Made by a program: the position numbers and the translations under genes | Shown here: in pieces, positions 6,665-13,834 of the stretch | How the letters are laid out: each line of letters begins with the position of its first letter | Position numbering within the stretch: position 1 is the stretch's first letter | Origin: an uncultured Oscillospiraceae bacterium | Lineage (GTDB): Bacteria; Bacillota; Clostridia; Oscillospirales; Acutalibacteraceae | Direction: 5' to 3' | Length of the DNA: 22,586 bases | Assembly: GCA_958354085.1 (NCBI GenBank) | Contig: CATWUX010000022.1 | Span: 1-22,586 of the forward strand | Notes under the pieces: model-generated | Database searches by the model: none | Told to the model about the DNA's origin: nothing | Seen by the model: only the letters and a program-made list of their open reading frames with translations

Positions 6665-9661
6665 TTATCCCCCCTGTTCCCGGTTAGCTTTCCATCCGCG
6701 TACCGTATCCACGCTTGGCATGGGGTACGGAGACAGAACCTGACCGTTATCGCCTATATAGCCGAATTCCTTCAGCTTTTTCGTGATATCGCGGTTGATG
6801 GTTTTAATCGCGTTGTCCAGCGAAGTGCGGGCCGCATCTCCATCGAACACCACGGCGTTCCAGGCATCGGAAATGGCACGCTGGGCGATCACATAAGAGG
6901 GATGCAGGGTAATTTCGGCGCAGCTGTCAATCTGCTCCATCACCACATCCAGATCCTCCCGCGAATACGCCGTAGTGCTGACAAACGCTTTCAGATTAGC
7001 CGACGCCCAAATAAACTCCGAACCGAAGGTCAGCTGCATGTTGTTGACATACTGGGTTTGGATTTCCGTGCTCATAAACCACTTGAGATAATCCCAGGCT
7101 TCCTGCTGCATATCCGAGCCGGCAATCACGGAGCTGGCCGTATTGACCGCCCACATATTGTTGTTGACCGTGCCGTCTTCCTGTTTGATACCGACCACGG
7201 GCGCGATACCCCATTGGCCGGCAATTTCCGGTGCGGCGTTGCGCAGCAGGATATATATCGTCATGTCGCCAATGCCAATGGGCGTTGTACCGCTTTTGAA
7301 ATTGTTGTAAAAATTGGCCACCGTCGTTGGCAGGCTGTATTTGGTATAGAGATTGCACATGAGATTAAAGGCGGAAATCGCTTCCTCGCTGCCTAACGTG
7401 CAGGACAACCCGTCTTGGGAAAAGATGGAGGCTCCCATTTGATTGAAATACGGGAAGGTACTGCCGAGTGTTTTCAAGGAGCTGTCCGTGGCGATACGGG
7501 TACAGAAGCTCATGCCGTATTGGGACAGTACCGGCAGCATTTCCATGACATCGTCCCAGCTCTTGGGAACTTGCAGTCCCAGCTGGCTGAGAATGTCTTT
7601 ACGGTAGAACATGAGGTTGAAGTTCAGCGCTTCCGGCAACGCATAGCACGCATCGTCGATGATAAAGGGAATAAAGAATTCCTCGGCGTAATCGTCCAGC
7701 GTTTCCGTAAACCCGTCAAATTTCGTTAAATCGGCCAGTGCGCCGCGCAGCGCCAGTTGATAGGGCTGGTAATAGCTTAACCCTATGGCCAGATCCGGCG
7801 CGTTGCCGGCGGAAACCGCCAGCAGCAGCTTCGTTTCATCCGCCATCACCGAAAGATTGACGTTGTAGTTCACATTCGGCAGATAACCGGACTCGGTCAG
7901 TTGGCGCATGACCTCGACATTGGTTGTTGCATGATTCACCCACACCGACAGGGTTTCCTTATTCGGATCCCCGCCGCTGATGTTATAGTCGTTAAAGAAG
8001 GAAAGGAACAGCTTCTTGATTTCTTCCACCAGCACGCGGAAGAAGCCCACCTTTACCGACGGCAGCGTGGAGGTGTCCGGGGTGATATAGATCTGATCGA
8101 TCATCAAAGGCTGACTGAGCAAATCCGCCACTACGGTGGAAATCAATCCGCTGACCGAATCGTCACCGGTGGAAAACTGACTCATGTGGTTGATCATATA
8201 ATTCAGATCATCCGCAAATTTCCGCAGACGCCGGGCCGCCGTGCCCAGATCTGTCAGCATCACCGGATCGGACGTGCCCGACATCCGGCTGAGTTTCGTA
8301 TACTCCGATTCCAGAATCTCCGCGCTGGCAAGCAGATCCTCCCGAATATTGGGAATGTAATTTTCGATCTTCCAGTCGCGGTTTTCATCAGTTCTGTTGC
8401 CCGTTACATACTGAATATTCAGAGCTATGGTGGTGATCTTGTTGACAATGGACATCAGGTTTGTATACGACTCTTCATAGGTGCCGGAAACCGATTCCAG
8501 CGTGATCGTATGGGGACCGGCCTCCAGATAAAAACCTACCTTGTTGCCGTCCACGCTGATGATCTCACAGGCCGGATTGTCTCCGGTATAGGCAAAGGGA
8601 TAATCGGCCATCCGGTCAAAAAGAACCTGTCCGTCCACATAGATCTTCTTCATGGAGGGCATATCTTCTTTGCCTTTTTGTAAATATTTGACGGCTATGT
8701 AATAGACGCCGCTGCTTTCAATATCAAAAGAATAGGTTACCCACTGGCCCGGATTTTGCCAGGAACCGCCGGCCAGAGCATAAATCAATTTCGAGGAGGC
8801 GCTGTAAGGATGCAGCTTGACATTGCTGCCGCGTTCCGGCCGGATATAGGAATCCGATTTTTCCGTATAATGTTCGCCCTCGATTATAATCTGTTCCGCA
8901 TCGATGACGGCAGAGCTGTTCAAGCCCGCCGCATATTCTTCATAAGTGTCAAGCTTCTGTTTTCCCTGCAATTTGATGGCACCGAGAAGAACCGGTACGT
9001 CGTTGTTGCAGATGGTTACCGTATTCTTGCCGGCTTCAAAATAGAAAATATAGGGCGTGTCTGAATTATACTTGGTGCTGTTAAAATACGCGTTCTCCCA
9101 ACGGTACACCCGTTCCGGCAGCGGATACATCTCATTGCCGGAGGTATCCACAGCATACTCCTGCGACGCGTCCTTCCAAACAGCCTTCAGCTGTAGATTG
9201 CGGCATTCATAAAAAGGCGATTTGCCATTGATCTTTAAGGAGATCAGCAAATCCTGCATATAGGATTCCGGAATATAATAAGCAATATTCAGCAGATAAC
9301 CGCCAGCCTTGGGAACCTCCACCTCGAACGTTGCCGTTCCGTTGGATTCCATTTTCACCGCCGGCGCGCCATACTGAAAGCTTTCCGCGGCGGATAAAAG
9401 GCTGACTGCCTCGTCCCGCTCGGTCAGATTGTCGGCTGTGATGGTGATCTCTTCGACTCCTGCCAGCAGGCTGTCCGTCAGTTCGGCCTTCAGATCGGCA
9501 TAATTCGCTTCGGCTGACGAATCTTCCGGCAAAGCTTCCTGCTCCGTTTTTGACTCGCCGATGGATTCTGTCTCAGCGGCTATCCAAGATAAGCCGCCTT
9601 CGGAGAAGGTGAGCAGTATACACAGCAGCAGTGCTGTTATTTGTTTTCCACGATGTTTCAT
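6665..9661 (-). CDS. Giant modular extracellular solute-binding protein with two carbohydrate-binding-like modules
   Basis: The protein has 998 residues from ATG 9661-9659, preceded by a GAGGTAA-type site; an in-frame start at 9721 falls inside a hairpin and is rejected. The signal peptide (MKHRGK, hydrophobic run, AAE near residue 30) has no lipobox. Two beta-sandwich-like modules follow at about residues 65-235 and 255-395. The second has CBM6/35-like features (IIIEGEHYTEKS, ALAGGSWQNPGQWVTYSFDI, then SGVYYIAVKY), and the first shares the pattern VPKAGGYLLNIAYY and EAGKNTVTI. A mostly helical linker spans about 400-560. The C-terminal part, about 568-998, is a family-1 sugar-binding fold (LSVWVNHATTNVEVMRQL, AGNAPDLAIGLS, ALPEALNFNLMFYRKDIL). 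Ordinary members have 420-500 residues, so this one is double length. It is two bases from the MalF-type permease, its likely partner. Without a lipobox, its surface attachment is unexplained. Confidence 0.88.
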   Translation of the reverse strand: MKHRGKQITALLLCILLTFSEGGLSWIAAETESIGESKTEQEALPEDSSAEANYADLKAELTDSLLAGVEEITITADNLTERDEAVSLLSAAESFQYGAPAVKMESNGTATFEVEVPKAGGYLLNIAYYIPESYMQDLLISLKINGKSPFYECRNLQLKAVWKDASQEYAVDTSGNEMYPLPERVYRWENAYFNSTKYNSDTPYIFYFEAGKNTVTICNNDVPVLLGAIKLQGKQKLDTYEEYAAGLNSSAVIDAEQIIIEGEHYTEKSDSYIRPERGSNVKLHPYSASSKLIYALAGGSWQNPGQWVTYSFDIESSGVYYIAVKYLQKGKEDMPSMKKIYVDGQVLFDRMADYPFAYTGDNPACEIISVDGNKVGFYLEAGPHTITLESVSGTYEESYTNLMSIVNKITTIALNIQYVTGNRTDENRDWKIENYIPNIREDLLASAEILESEYTKLSRMSGTSDPVMLTDLGTAARRLRKFADDLNYMINHMSQFSTGDDSVSGLISTVVADLLSQPLMIDQIYITPDTSTLPSVKVGFFRVLVEEIKKLFLSFFNDYNISGGDPNKETLSVWVNHATTNVEVMRQLTESGYLPNVNYNVNLSVMADETKLLLAVSAGNAPDLAIGLSYYQPYQLALRGALADLTKFDGFTETLDDYAEEFFIPFIIDDACYALPEALNFNLMFYRKDILSQLGLQVPKSWDDVMEMLPVLSQYGMSFCTRIATDSSLKTLGSTFPYFNQMGASIFSQDGLSCTLGSEEAISAFNLMCNLYTKYSLPTTVANFYNNFKSGTTPIGIGDMTIYILLRNAAPEIAGQWGIAPVVGIKQEDGTVNNNMWAVNTASSVIAGSDMQQEAWDYLKWFMSTEIQTQYVNNMQLTFGSEFIWASANLKAFVSTTAYSREDLDVVMEQIDSCAEITLHPSYVIAQRAISDAWNAVVFDGDAARTSLDNAIKTINRDITKKLKEFGYIGDNGQVLSPYPMPSVDTVRGWKANREQGG

Positions 9662-9705
9662 ACTGTTACCTCTTTTTTCAGAACTCGACCATTTCATCCG
9701 ATGGC

Positions 9706-9747
9706 ATCTGCCGGACGGCAATCGGCTGAAATTGCCGTCCGGCAGAT
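9706..9747 (-). repeat. Perfect 17-bp intergenic hairpin between the two binding-protein genes
   Basis: Bases 9706-9722 (ATCTGCCGGACGGCAAT) are the exact reverse complement of 9731-9747, separated by an 8-base loop. No U-run follows on the minus-strand transcript, so it is not a normal intrinsic terminator. It lies just downstream of the first binding-protein gene and could block 3' exonucleases, raising that gene's mRNA over the genes that follow. The role is inference; the structure is directly visible. Confidence 0.9.
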
Positions 9748-9786
9748 ACTGCTTTTACTAGGGAATTGCCTATCGGTCTGTAAGGA

Positions 9787-11271
9787 TTATTTCACCTTGT
9801 TCAAAGAAGCCAGGACTTCCTTCTGCGCCGCATCGGCACGGGATTGGAGATCCGTCAGCAGGTCAGCAGCCGATTTTTGACCGGTAAAGACCTGATTGGA
9901 AACAGCGTCCGCCAGAATGTCGTTCGCCACGGACGAGAAGCCCGGGACGGATTTTCCGCCGTCCAGATACATATTGGAGTCGGCCATATGATTGATCATA
10001 TACTTGATACCGTCTTTGGCTTTATACAGGTCAGCCCAAGTATCACGCACGCCTTGATCATCGATGGGAGACAGACCCATGGAGAAGAAATCGAAAATCA
10101 GATTGTTTTCGGCCATCTCCGGGTACTCCTTTTTCAGGGCTTCGGCATCATAGTTTTTCCAGATATCCATACGGGCGTTGAAGCCTTCCTTGGAATAGGT
10201 GAAGAACTTCAGCACATCATAGGCCACATCCGGATTCTTGCAGCCGCGGGTGATGGCATAGTTGTCATTGATAACGGCAACACGCGGGGTATCCCCCTCT
10301 TTCCATACCGGGATCGGATAGCAGTCCCAATCCTGACCGCCATAGATTTCGTTGCCAATATCCCATGTGGACCAGAAGGTGGATTCAAACCATGTCGCCA
10401 CGGTGCCCTGCTGCCAAGCCGTCCACGGATCGTCTACGCCGATGATCTTGTTGGACAGCGCATACCAGTTCGCCCAGGTGCCGTCGGAGTTATCGGTAGC
10501 ATACAGCCGCTCGGAAGCCGTATAATCGTTGAGCACCAAATCAGCCATCACATCGACAGCAGCCTGGAAAGCTTCTCCGACAACCCAGCTCTTGTCCGAA
10601 CGGCGATAACCGCATATTTCCAGAGTGGGATCGTAGTTGGGGATCAGATATCTCCACAAGCCGCCATCATACGTACCCAGCATCTGCGGAGGAACCGTGA
10701 GCTTTTTCACGATATTGACAAACTCATCGACCGTCCAGTTGTACTCCGGCACATCCAGATTGTTTTCCTCGATCAGAGTCTTGTTCACCATCACCGTGGA
10801 GAAGAAGAGCTGATAGGGGATCATCAGCAGCTGATCGTTGGTGGTGCAGTATTTGACAATGTCTTTATACAGCAGATCCTTATCGGGATCGTTGTTGAAA
10901 TAGCTGGTCAGGTCCACCAGAATATCGTTCTGGTAAGCGATTTCCGGATTATCAATATTCACGATATCCGGCAGCGTACCGGCCGCCGACCATTTGATCA
11001 GCATCTCATTGTTGACATATCCCTGTCCGTCCGGATTGTAATATTCAATCGTCACGTTGGGATGCAGCGCGGTATACTTTTTGCCCAGCAGTGTCACCAG
11101 CATCTGGCCTTCACCGGCGATCCGGATGGTGACCGGATCGGTATTGGCGCTGGAAGAGGTTCCCGGGTCGCTGCTGGGATTTTTTTCGCCGCAGCTTGTC
11201 AGCAGCAGTGTCGTCATCATCAGCACCGCACTCATCATGGCTAAAACGCGGAAAATTTTCTTTGCGGACAT
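9787..11271 (-). CDS. Lipoprotein sugar-binding protein of an ABC transporter
   Basis: The 494-residue protein starts at ATG 11271-11269, chosen because AGGAGG lies eight bases upstream (11280-11285). The 20-residue upstream extension from 11331 has no such site. A lipoprotein signal ends in a clean lipobox, LTSC with the lipid-modified cysteine at residue 27, followed by a Ser/Gly/Pro-rich tether (SSDPGTSSSAN). The rest is a CUT1 family-1 binding fold: TIRIAGEGQMLVTLLGKKY, then SAAGTLPDIVNIDNPEIAYQ, and VINDNYAITRGCKNPDVAYDVLKFF near the ligand cleft. It acts on the outer membrane face, handing sugar to a permease pair. It is the first of two binding proteins in the operon, and hairpins flank it on both sides, which fits its need for higher expression. 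Which permeases it serves is not clear. Confidence 0.93.
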   Translation of the reverse strand: MSAKKIFRVLAMMSAVLMMTTLLLTSCGEKNPSSDPGTSSSANTDPVTIRIAGEGQMLVTLLGKKYTALHPNVTIEYYNPDGQGYVNNEMLIKWSAAGTLPDIVNIDNPEIAYQNDILVDLTSYFNNDPDKDLLYKDIVKYCTTNDQLLMIPYQLFFSTVMVNKTLIEENNLDVPEYNWTVDEFVNIVKKLTVPPQMLGTYDGGLWRYLIPNYDPTLEICGYRRSDKSWVVGEAFQAAVDVMADLVLNDYTASERLYATDNSDGTWANWYALSNKIIGVDDPWTAWQQGTVATWFESTFWSTWDIGNEIYGGQDWDCYPIPVWKEGDTPRVAVINDNYAITRGCKNPDVAYDVLKFFTYSKEGFNARMDIWKNYDAEALKKEYPEMAENNLIFDFFSMGLSPIDDQGVRDTWADLYKAKDGIKYMINHMADSNMYLDGGKSVPGFSSVANDILADAVSNQVFTGQKSAADLLTDLQSRADAAQKEVLASLNKVK

Positions 11272-11279
11272 TTTGTTTA

Positions 11280-11285
11280 CCTCCT
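11280..11285 (-). promoter_or_regulatory. Ribosome binding site that fixes the binding-protein start
   Basis: A perfect AGGAGG on the minus strand lies eight bases before ATG 11271-11269. It decides for the shorter start and gives a proper lipoprotein signal peptide. Confidence 0.9.
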
Positions 11286-11309
11286 GTTTTTTTGAATCAG
11301 AATGATGCT

Positions 11310-11333
11310 TTATGGGATCAGCCGTTCCCATAA
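11310..11333 (-). repeat. 8-bp hairpin between the GH94 and binding-protein genes
   Basis: TTATGGGA at 11310-11317 is the exact reverse complement of TCCCATAA at 11326-11333, with an 8-base loop. There is no adjacent U-run in the minus-strand direction. It precedes the ribosome binding site of the binding-protein gene and could act as a 5' stabiliser or processing site for that part of the mRNA. Confidence 0.75.
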
Positions 11334-11352
11334 TTCTATAGGCTTTGGCGCT

Positions 11353-13701
11353 TTATAAGATTGCCTCCACCTCATGCACCTTGCCGTCGGCAAGGTTGGG
11401 GACCAGATTGCCGCTTATCTCTTGGCCGTCTACCAGCATTCGGCGAACGCCGGAGGTGCGGCCGTCGGGATTCGCAACATGGATGTGATATTCCGCTCCG
11501 CGGAATTTCCGCTTGACAGTGAATTCTTTCCATTCCGCCGGGATGCAGGGATCCACCAGTAAACCGGCGTCCTCGGGACGAATACCGAGGATCCAGAACA
11601 TTGCCACACGGTGCAGCCACTGCGCCGAACCGGTGTACCAGCTCCAGCCGCCCTTGCCGAAGTAGGGGGAAATCGGGCCGTCGGAGTTGCCGGGAGTCAC
11701 ATACGGCTCCGCTACATAAGCATCCTGATCGTCCGACCGGTTAGGCGGGCAGATGGTGCTATAGGCTTTGTAGGCATTGCGGCTGTCTTTCATGATGGCA
11801 TACGCCCAAACAGCCCAAGTGGCGGCATGGGTGTAAACGCCGCCGTTTTCCCGCAGGCCGGGCGCATAGCGGGTGATATACCCCAGATCCGAACGCGGTT
11901 TGGTATAAGCGGGATACAGCAGCAGGGCGCCATGCTCTCTCAGCAGCTGCTCTTCGACGGATTTCATAGCTTTTTCCGCCTTTTCCGGCTCTGCAATTCC
12001 GGAAATGACCGCCCAGATGTTGGGATTCAGGAAGATCTTGCCTTCCTCGTTTTTAGCGGAACCCAGATCCTCCCAAGCGTCGGTGGTCGCCTGCAGGTAC
12101 CATTCGCCGTCCCAGCCGTATTTGTTGACGCTGAAGGCCATGGTCTGCCGCACCTCTTCGCACTTCTTGGCGAATACATCGTCTCCGCGACGGCGGCACA
12201 ACGGGATAAACTGTTCGAGGATCAGATACAGGAACTCCGCCACCCAGAAGCTTTCGCCCTTCATCTTGGCGCCCACTTCCGACAGCCCGTCGTTCCAGTC
12301 GTGATCGCCCATCAGCGGCACCCCTCTGGGAGAAAAGCGGCTGAAGCATTTTTCGATGGAACGTTTGCAGTGATCGTACAAATCGCCCTCGCCTTCATCC
12401 ACATAGGGAACCACTTCATCCAAAATGGCGTAATCTCCCGTTTCCTGAAGATAGGCGCTGAGAATAAAGGGCAGCCACAGCAAATCGTCGGAACAGTTGG
12501 ACTGAGGGCCGGTGCCGCTGATCGTGAACCACCAGTGATACACGTCGCCTGCGGCAAATTGTTTGGAAGCGTGCAGCAGGATCTGCTTGCGGGCTTCCTC
12601 CGGCTTGTTTTCAAGGAAGATCTGGCAATCCTGCAACTGATCGCGGAATCCAAAGCCGGCACTGACCTGATAGAATCCCGATTTGCCCCACAGCCGGCAG
12701 GAAATGGCTTGATATTTCATCCAAATGTTGGTCATGAAATTTAACGCTTCATCCGGTGTTTCCACCCATTCGGCGTCGATATAACGGCTCCAGAAAGCGC
12801 CGACCGCTTCAAATTCCCGAGCCGCCGCCTCCGGCGTGGTGAAGGCGGTGAGTTCCTCCACCGTCTCGCGGCCGTTTTCAGCGGCACCGATGGTAAACAC
12901 CACCGTTTTGCTTTCACCCGGCGCCAGCTCCACCGCCGTACGCAGCGCGGCGCAGGCATCGGTGAATCTCCCTTGCCGTCCGGCCAGCTGCGCGTCATGC
13001 ATCATCCGGGGATCCCGCTCACTGCGGTAGCCGCCGATCAGCGTTTCCTTATCGGTATCAAAAGAAGCGGCCTTTTCGCTCACCGCATGGAAAAAGGTGT
13101 AATCCCACGAAGCATTGGAACCGAACCAAATCAGCTTCTTGGCGGTGATGCAGCTATGGGCGGGATCATAAGCCGTATCAATGAACAGCTTGTGATATTC
13201 TCGGTGTTCATCCGGCGCAAACCCCAGCGCCAGCTCAAAATAAGAGGTCACATCCAGATGGCGGACGGCGCCGCTGTTGTTGGTCAGCGTCAGCTCCATA
13301 AATTCCATGGGCTTATCGGCCGATACAAACACCTTCAGCGATGAGGCGATATCCGACACGCTGTGTTCAAAAACACTATAGCCCACACCGTGACGAACCC
13401 GATAAGATTGGTAATCCGCCTGCACGGGATTCCAGGTCGCTGACCAGAAGGCGCCGCTGTCCGTATCCCGTATATACAGGTATTTGCCCCAGTTGTCTTT
13501 AATCAGATCCTGATAGGAACGGGTGATGCGATTTTCCCCGGCATTGCCGCGCCAGGAATAGCCGCCGCCCGTCTGCGAAACGATGATGGAGTAATCGCTG
13601 TTGGAGATCACGTTTCCCCAAGGGCGGGGCGTCCGCGGATCCGTGATAATATACTCGCGGCCGTCATCCGAAAAGCCGCCGTATTTGCCGACAAATTTCA
13701 T
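11353..13701 (-). CDS. GH94 family glycoside phosphorylase (cellobiose phosphorylase-like)
   Basis: This 782-residue cytosolic enzyme has no signal peptide. GH94 enzymes split beta-linked gluco-oligosaccharides with inorganic phosphate to give alpha-glucose 1-phosphate, saving ATP. The N-terminal beta-sandwich opens KYGGFSDDGREYIITDPRTP, like cellobiose phosphorylase. The (alpha/alpha)6 barrel carries GFRDQLQD (351-358), SDDLLWLP (404-411) and DWNDGLSEVG (from 468). By family comparison D468 is the predicted general acid. AEPYV and GGWSWYTGSAQW near the C-terminus are typical phosphate-side and structural motifs. Length fits cellobiose-, cellobionate- or chitobiose-type enzymes, and is shorter than the 1,2-beta-oligoglucan enzymes of about 1100 residues. 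Linkage and acceptor cannot be decided. The start ATG 13701 has GAGGAAAGGA upstream at a rather long spacing. Confidence 0.93.
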   Translation of the reverse strand: MKFVGKYGGFSDDGREYIITDPRTPRPWGNVISNSDYSIIVSQTGGGYSWRGNAGENRITRSYQDLIKDNWGKYLYIRDTDSGAFWSATWNPVQADYQSYRVRHGVGYSVFEHSVSDIASSLKVFVSADKPMEFMELTLTNNSGAVRHLDVTSYFELALGFAPDEHREYHKLFIDTAYDPAHSCITAKKLIWFGSNASWDYTFFHAVSEKAASFDTDKETLIGGYRSERDPRMMHDAQLAGRQGRFTDACAALRTAVELAPGESKTVVFTIGAAENGRETVEELTAFTTPEAAAREFEAVGAFWSRYIDAEWVETPDEALNFMTNIWMKYQAISCRLWGKSGFYQVSAGFGFRDQLQDCQIFLENKPEEARKQILLHASKQFAAGDVYHWWFTISGTGPQSNCSDDLLWLPFILSAYLQETGDYAILDEVVPYVDEGEGDLYDHCKRSIEKCFSRFSPRGVPLMGDHDWNDGLSEVGAKMKGESFWVAEFLYLILEQFIPLCRRRGDDVFAKKCEEVRQTMAFSVNKYGWDGEWYLQATTDAWEDLGSAKNEEGKIFLNPNIWAVISGIAEPEKAEKAMKSVEEQLLREHGALLLYPAYTKPRSDLGYITRYAPGLRENGGVYTHAATWAVWAYAIMKDSRNAYKAYSTICPPNRSDDQDAYVAEPYVTPGNSDGPISPYFGKGGWSWYTGSAQWLHRVAMFWILGIRPEDAGLLVDPCIPAEWKEFTVKRKFRGAEYHIHVANPDGRTSGVRRMLVDGQEISGNLVPNLADGKVHEVEAIL

Positions 13702-13748
13702 CTTAAAAAACCAGTCCTTTCCTCACATTCTCATTTGCCATCCGGTTC

Positions 13749-13831
13749 CGTGACAAGGATATTTGGCCTTTCCTTCCGGAAAGGCCAAGGCCTCGATTGT
13801 TAACAATCGGCCGCGTTCGCGTCCTGTCACG
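13749..13831 (-). repeat. 83-base folded element: near-perfect terminal inverted repeats enclosing two palindromes
   Basis: The ends CGTGACAAGGA (13749-13759) and TCCTGTCACG (13822-13831) pair over ten positions with one bulged base. Inside lie a perfect 11-bp hairpin with a 4-base loop (13763-13788) and a perfect 16-bp palindrome CGATTGTTAACAATCG (13794-13809). All three pairings are compatible, giving a three-way-junction-like fold in the gap between the GH35-like and GH94 genes. No U-run follows it and no flanking target duplication is visible. It may be an mRNA stability element or a small dispersed repeat. Confidence 0.85.
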
Positions 13832-13834
13832 ATT

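Noticed and set aside
5028..6743. Plus-strand open frame (571 codons) opposite the two permeases
   Set aside because: The product is an unstructured His/Asn/Gln/Arg-rich chain with no domain pattern, while the minus strand encodes two permeases with EAA loops.
9662..9721. 20-residue N-terminal extension of the giant binding protein
   Set aside because: Its start would lie inside the 17-bp hairpin and displace the signal peptide; ATG 9661 has its own ribosome binding site.
9706..9747. Intrinsic terminator between the two binding-protein genes
   Set aside because: The stem is strong, but no U-run follows on either strand, so standard termination is not supported.
9844..11244. Plus-strand open frame (466 codons) opposite the lipoprotein binding-protein gene
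   Set aside because: Shadow of the binding-protein gene, which has a lipobox, an AGGAGG site and family motifs on the minus strand.
11272..11331. 20-residue N-terminal extension of the lipoprotein binding protein
   Set aside because: It would bury the signal peptide behind a polar stretch and includes the intergenic hairpin; the start at 11271 has a perfect ribosome binding site.
13794..13809. Separate operator or promoter for the GH94 gene at the 16-bp palindrome
   Set aside because: No -35/-10 pair is seen beside it, and it fits better as an inner arm of the 83-base folded element.
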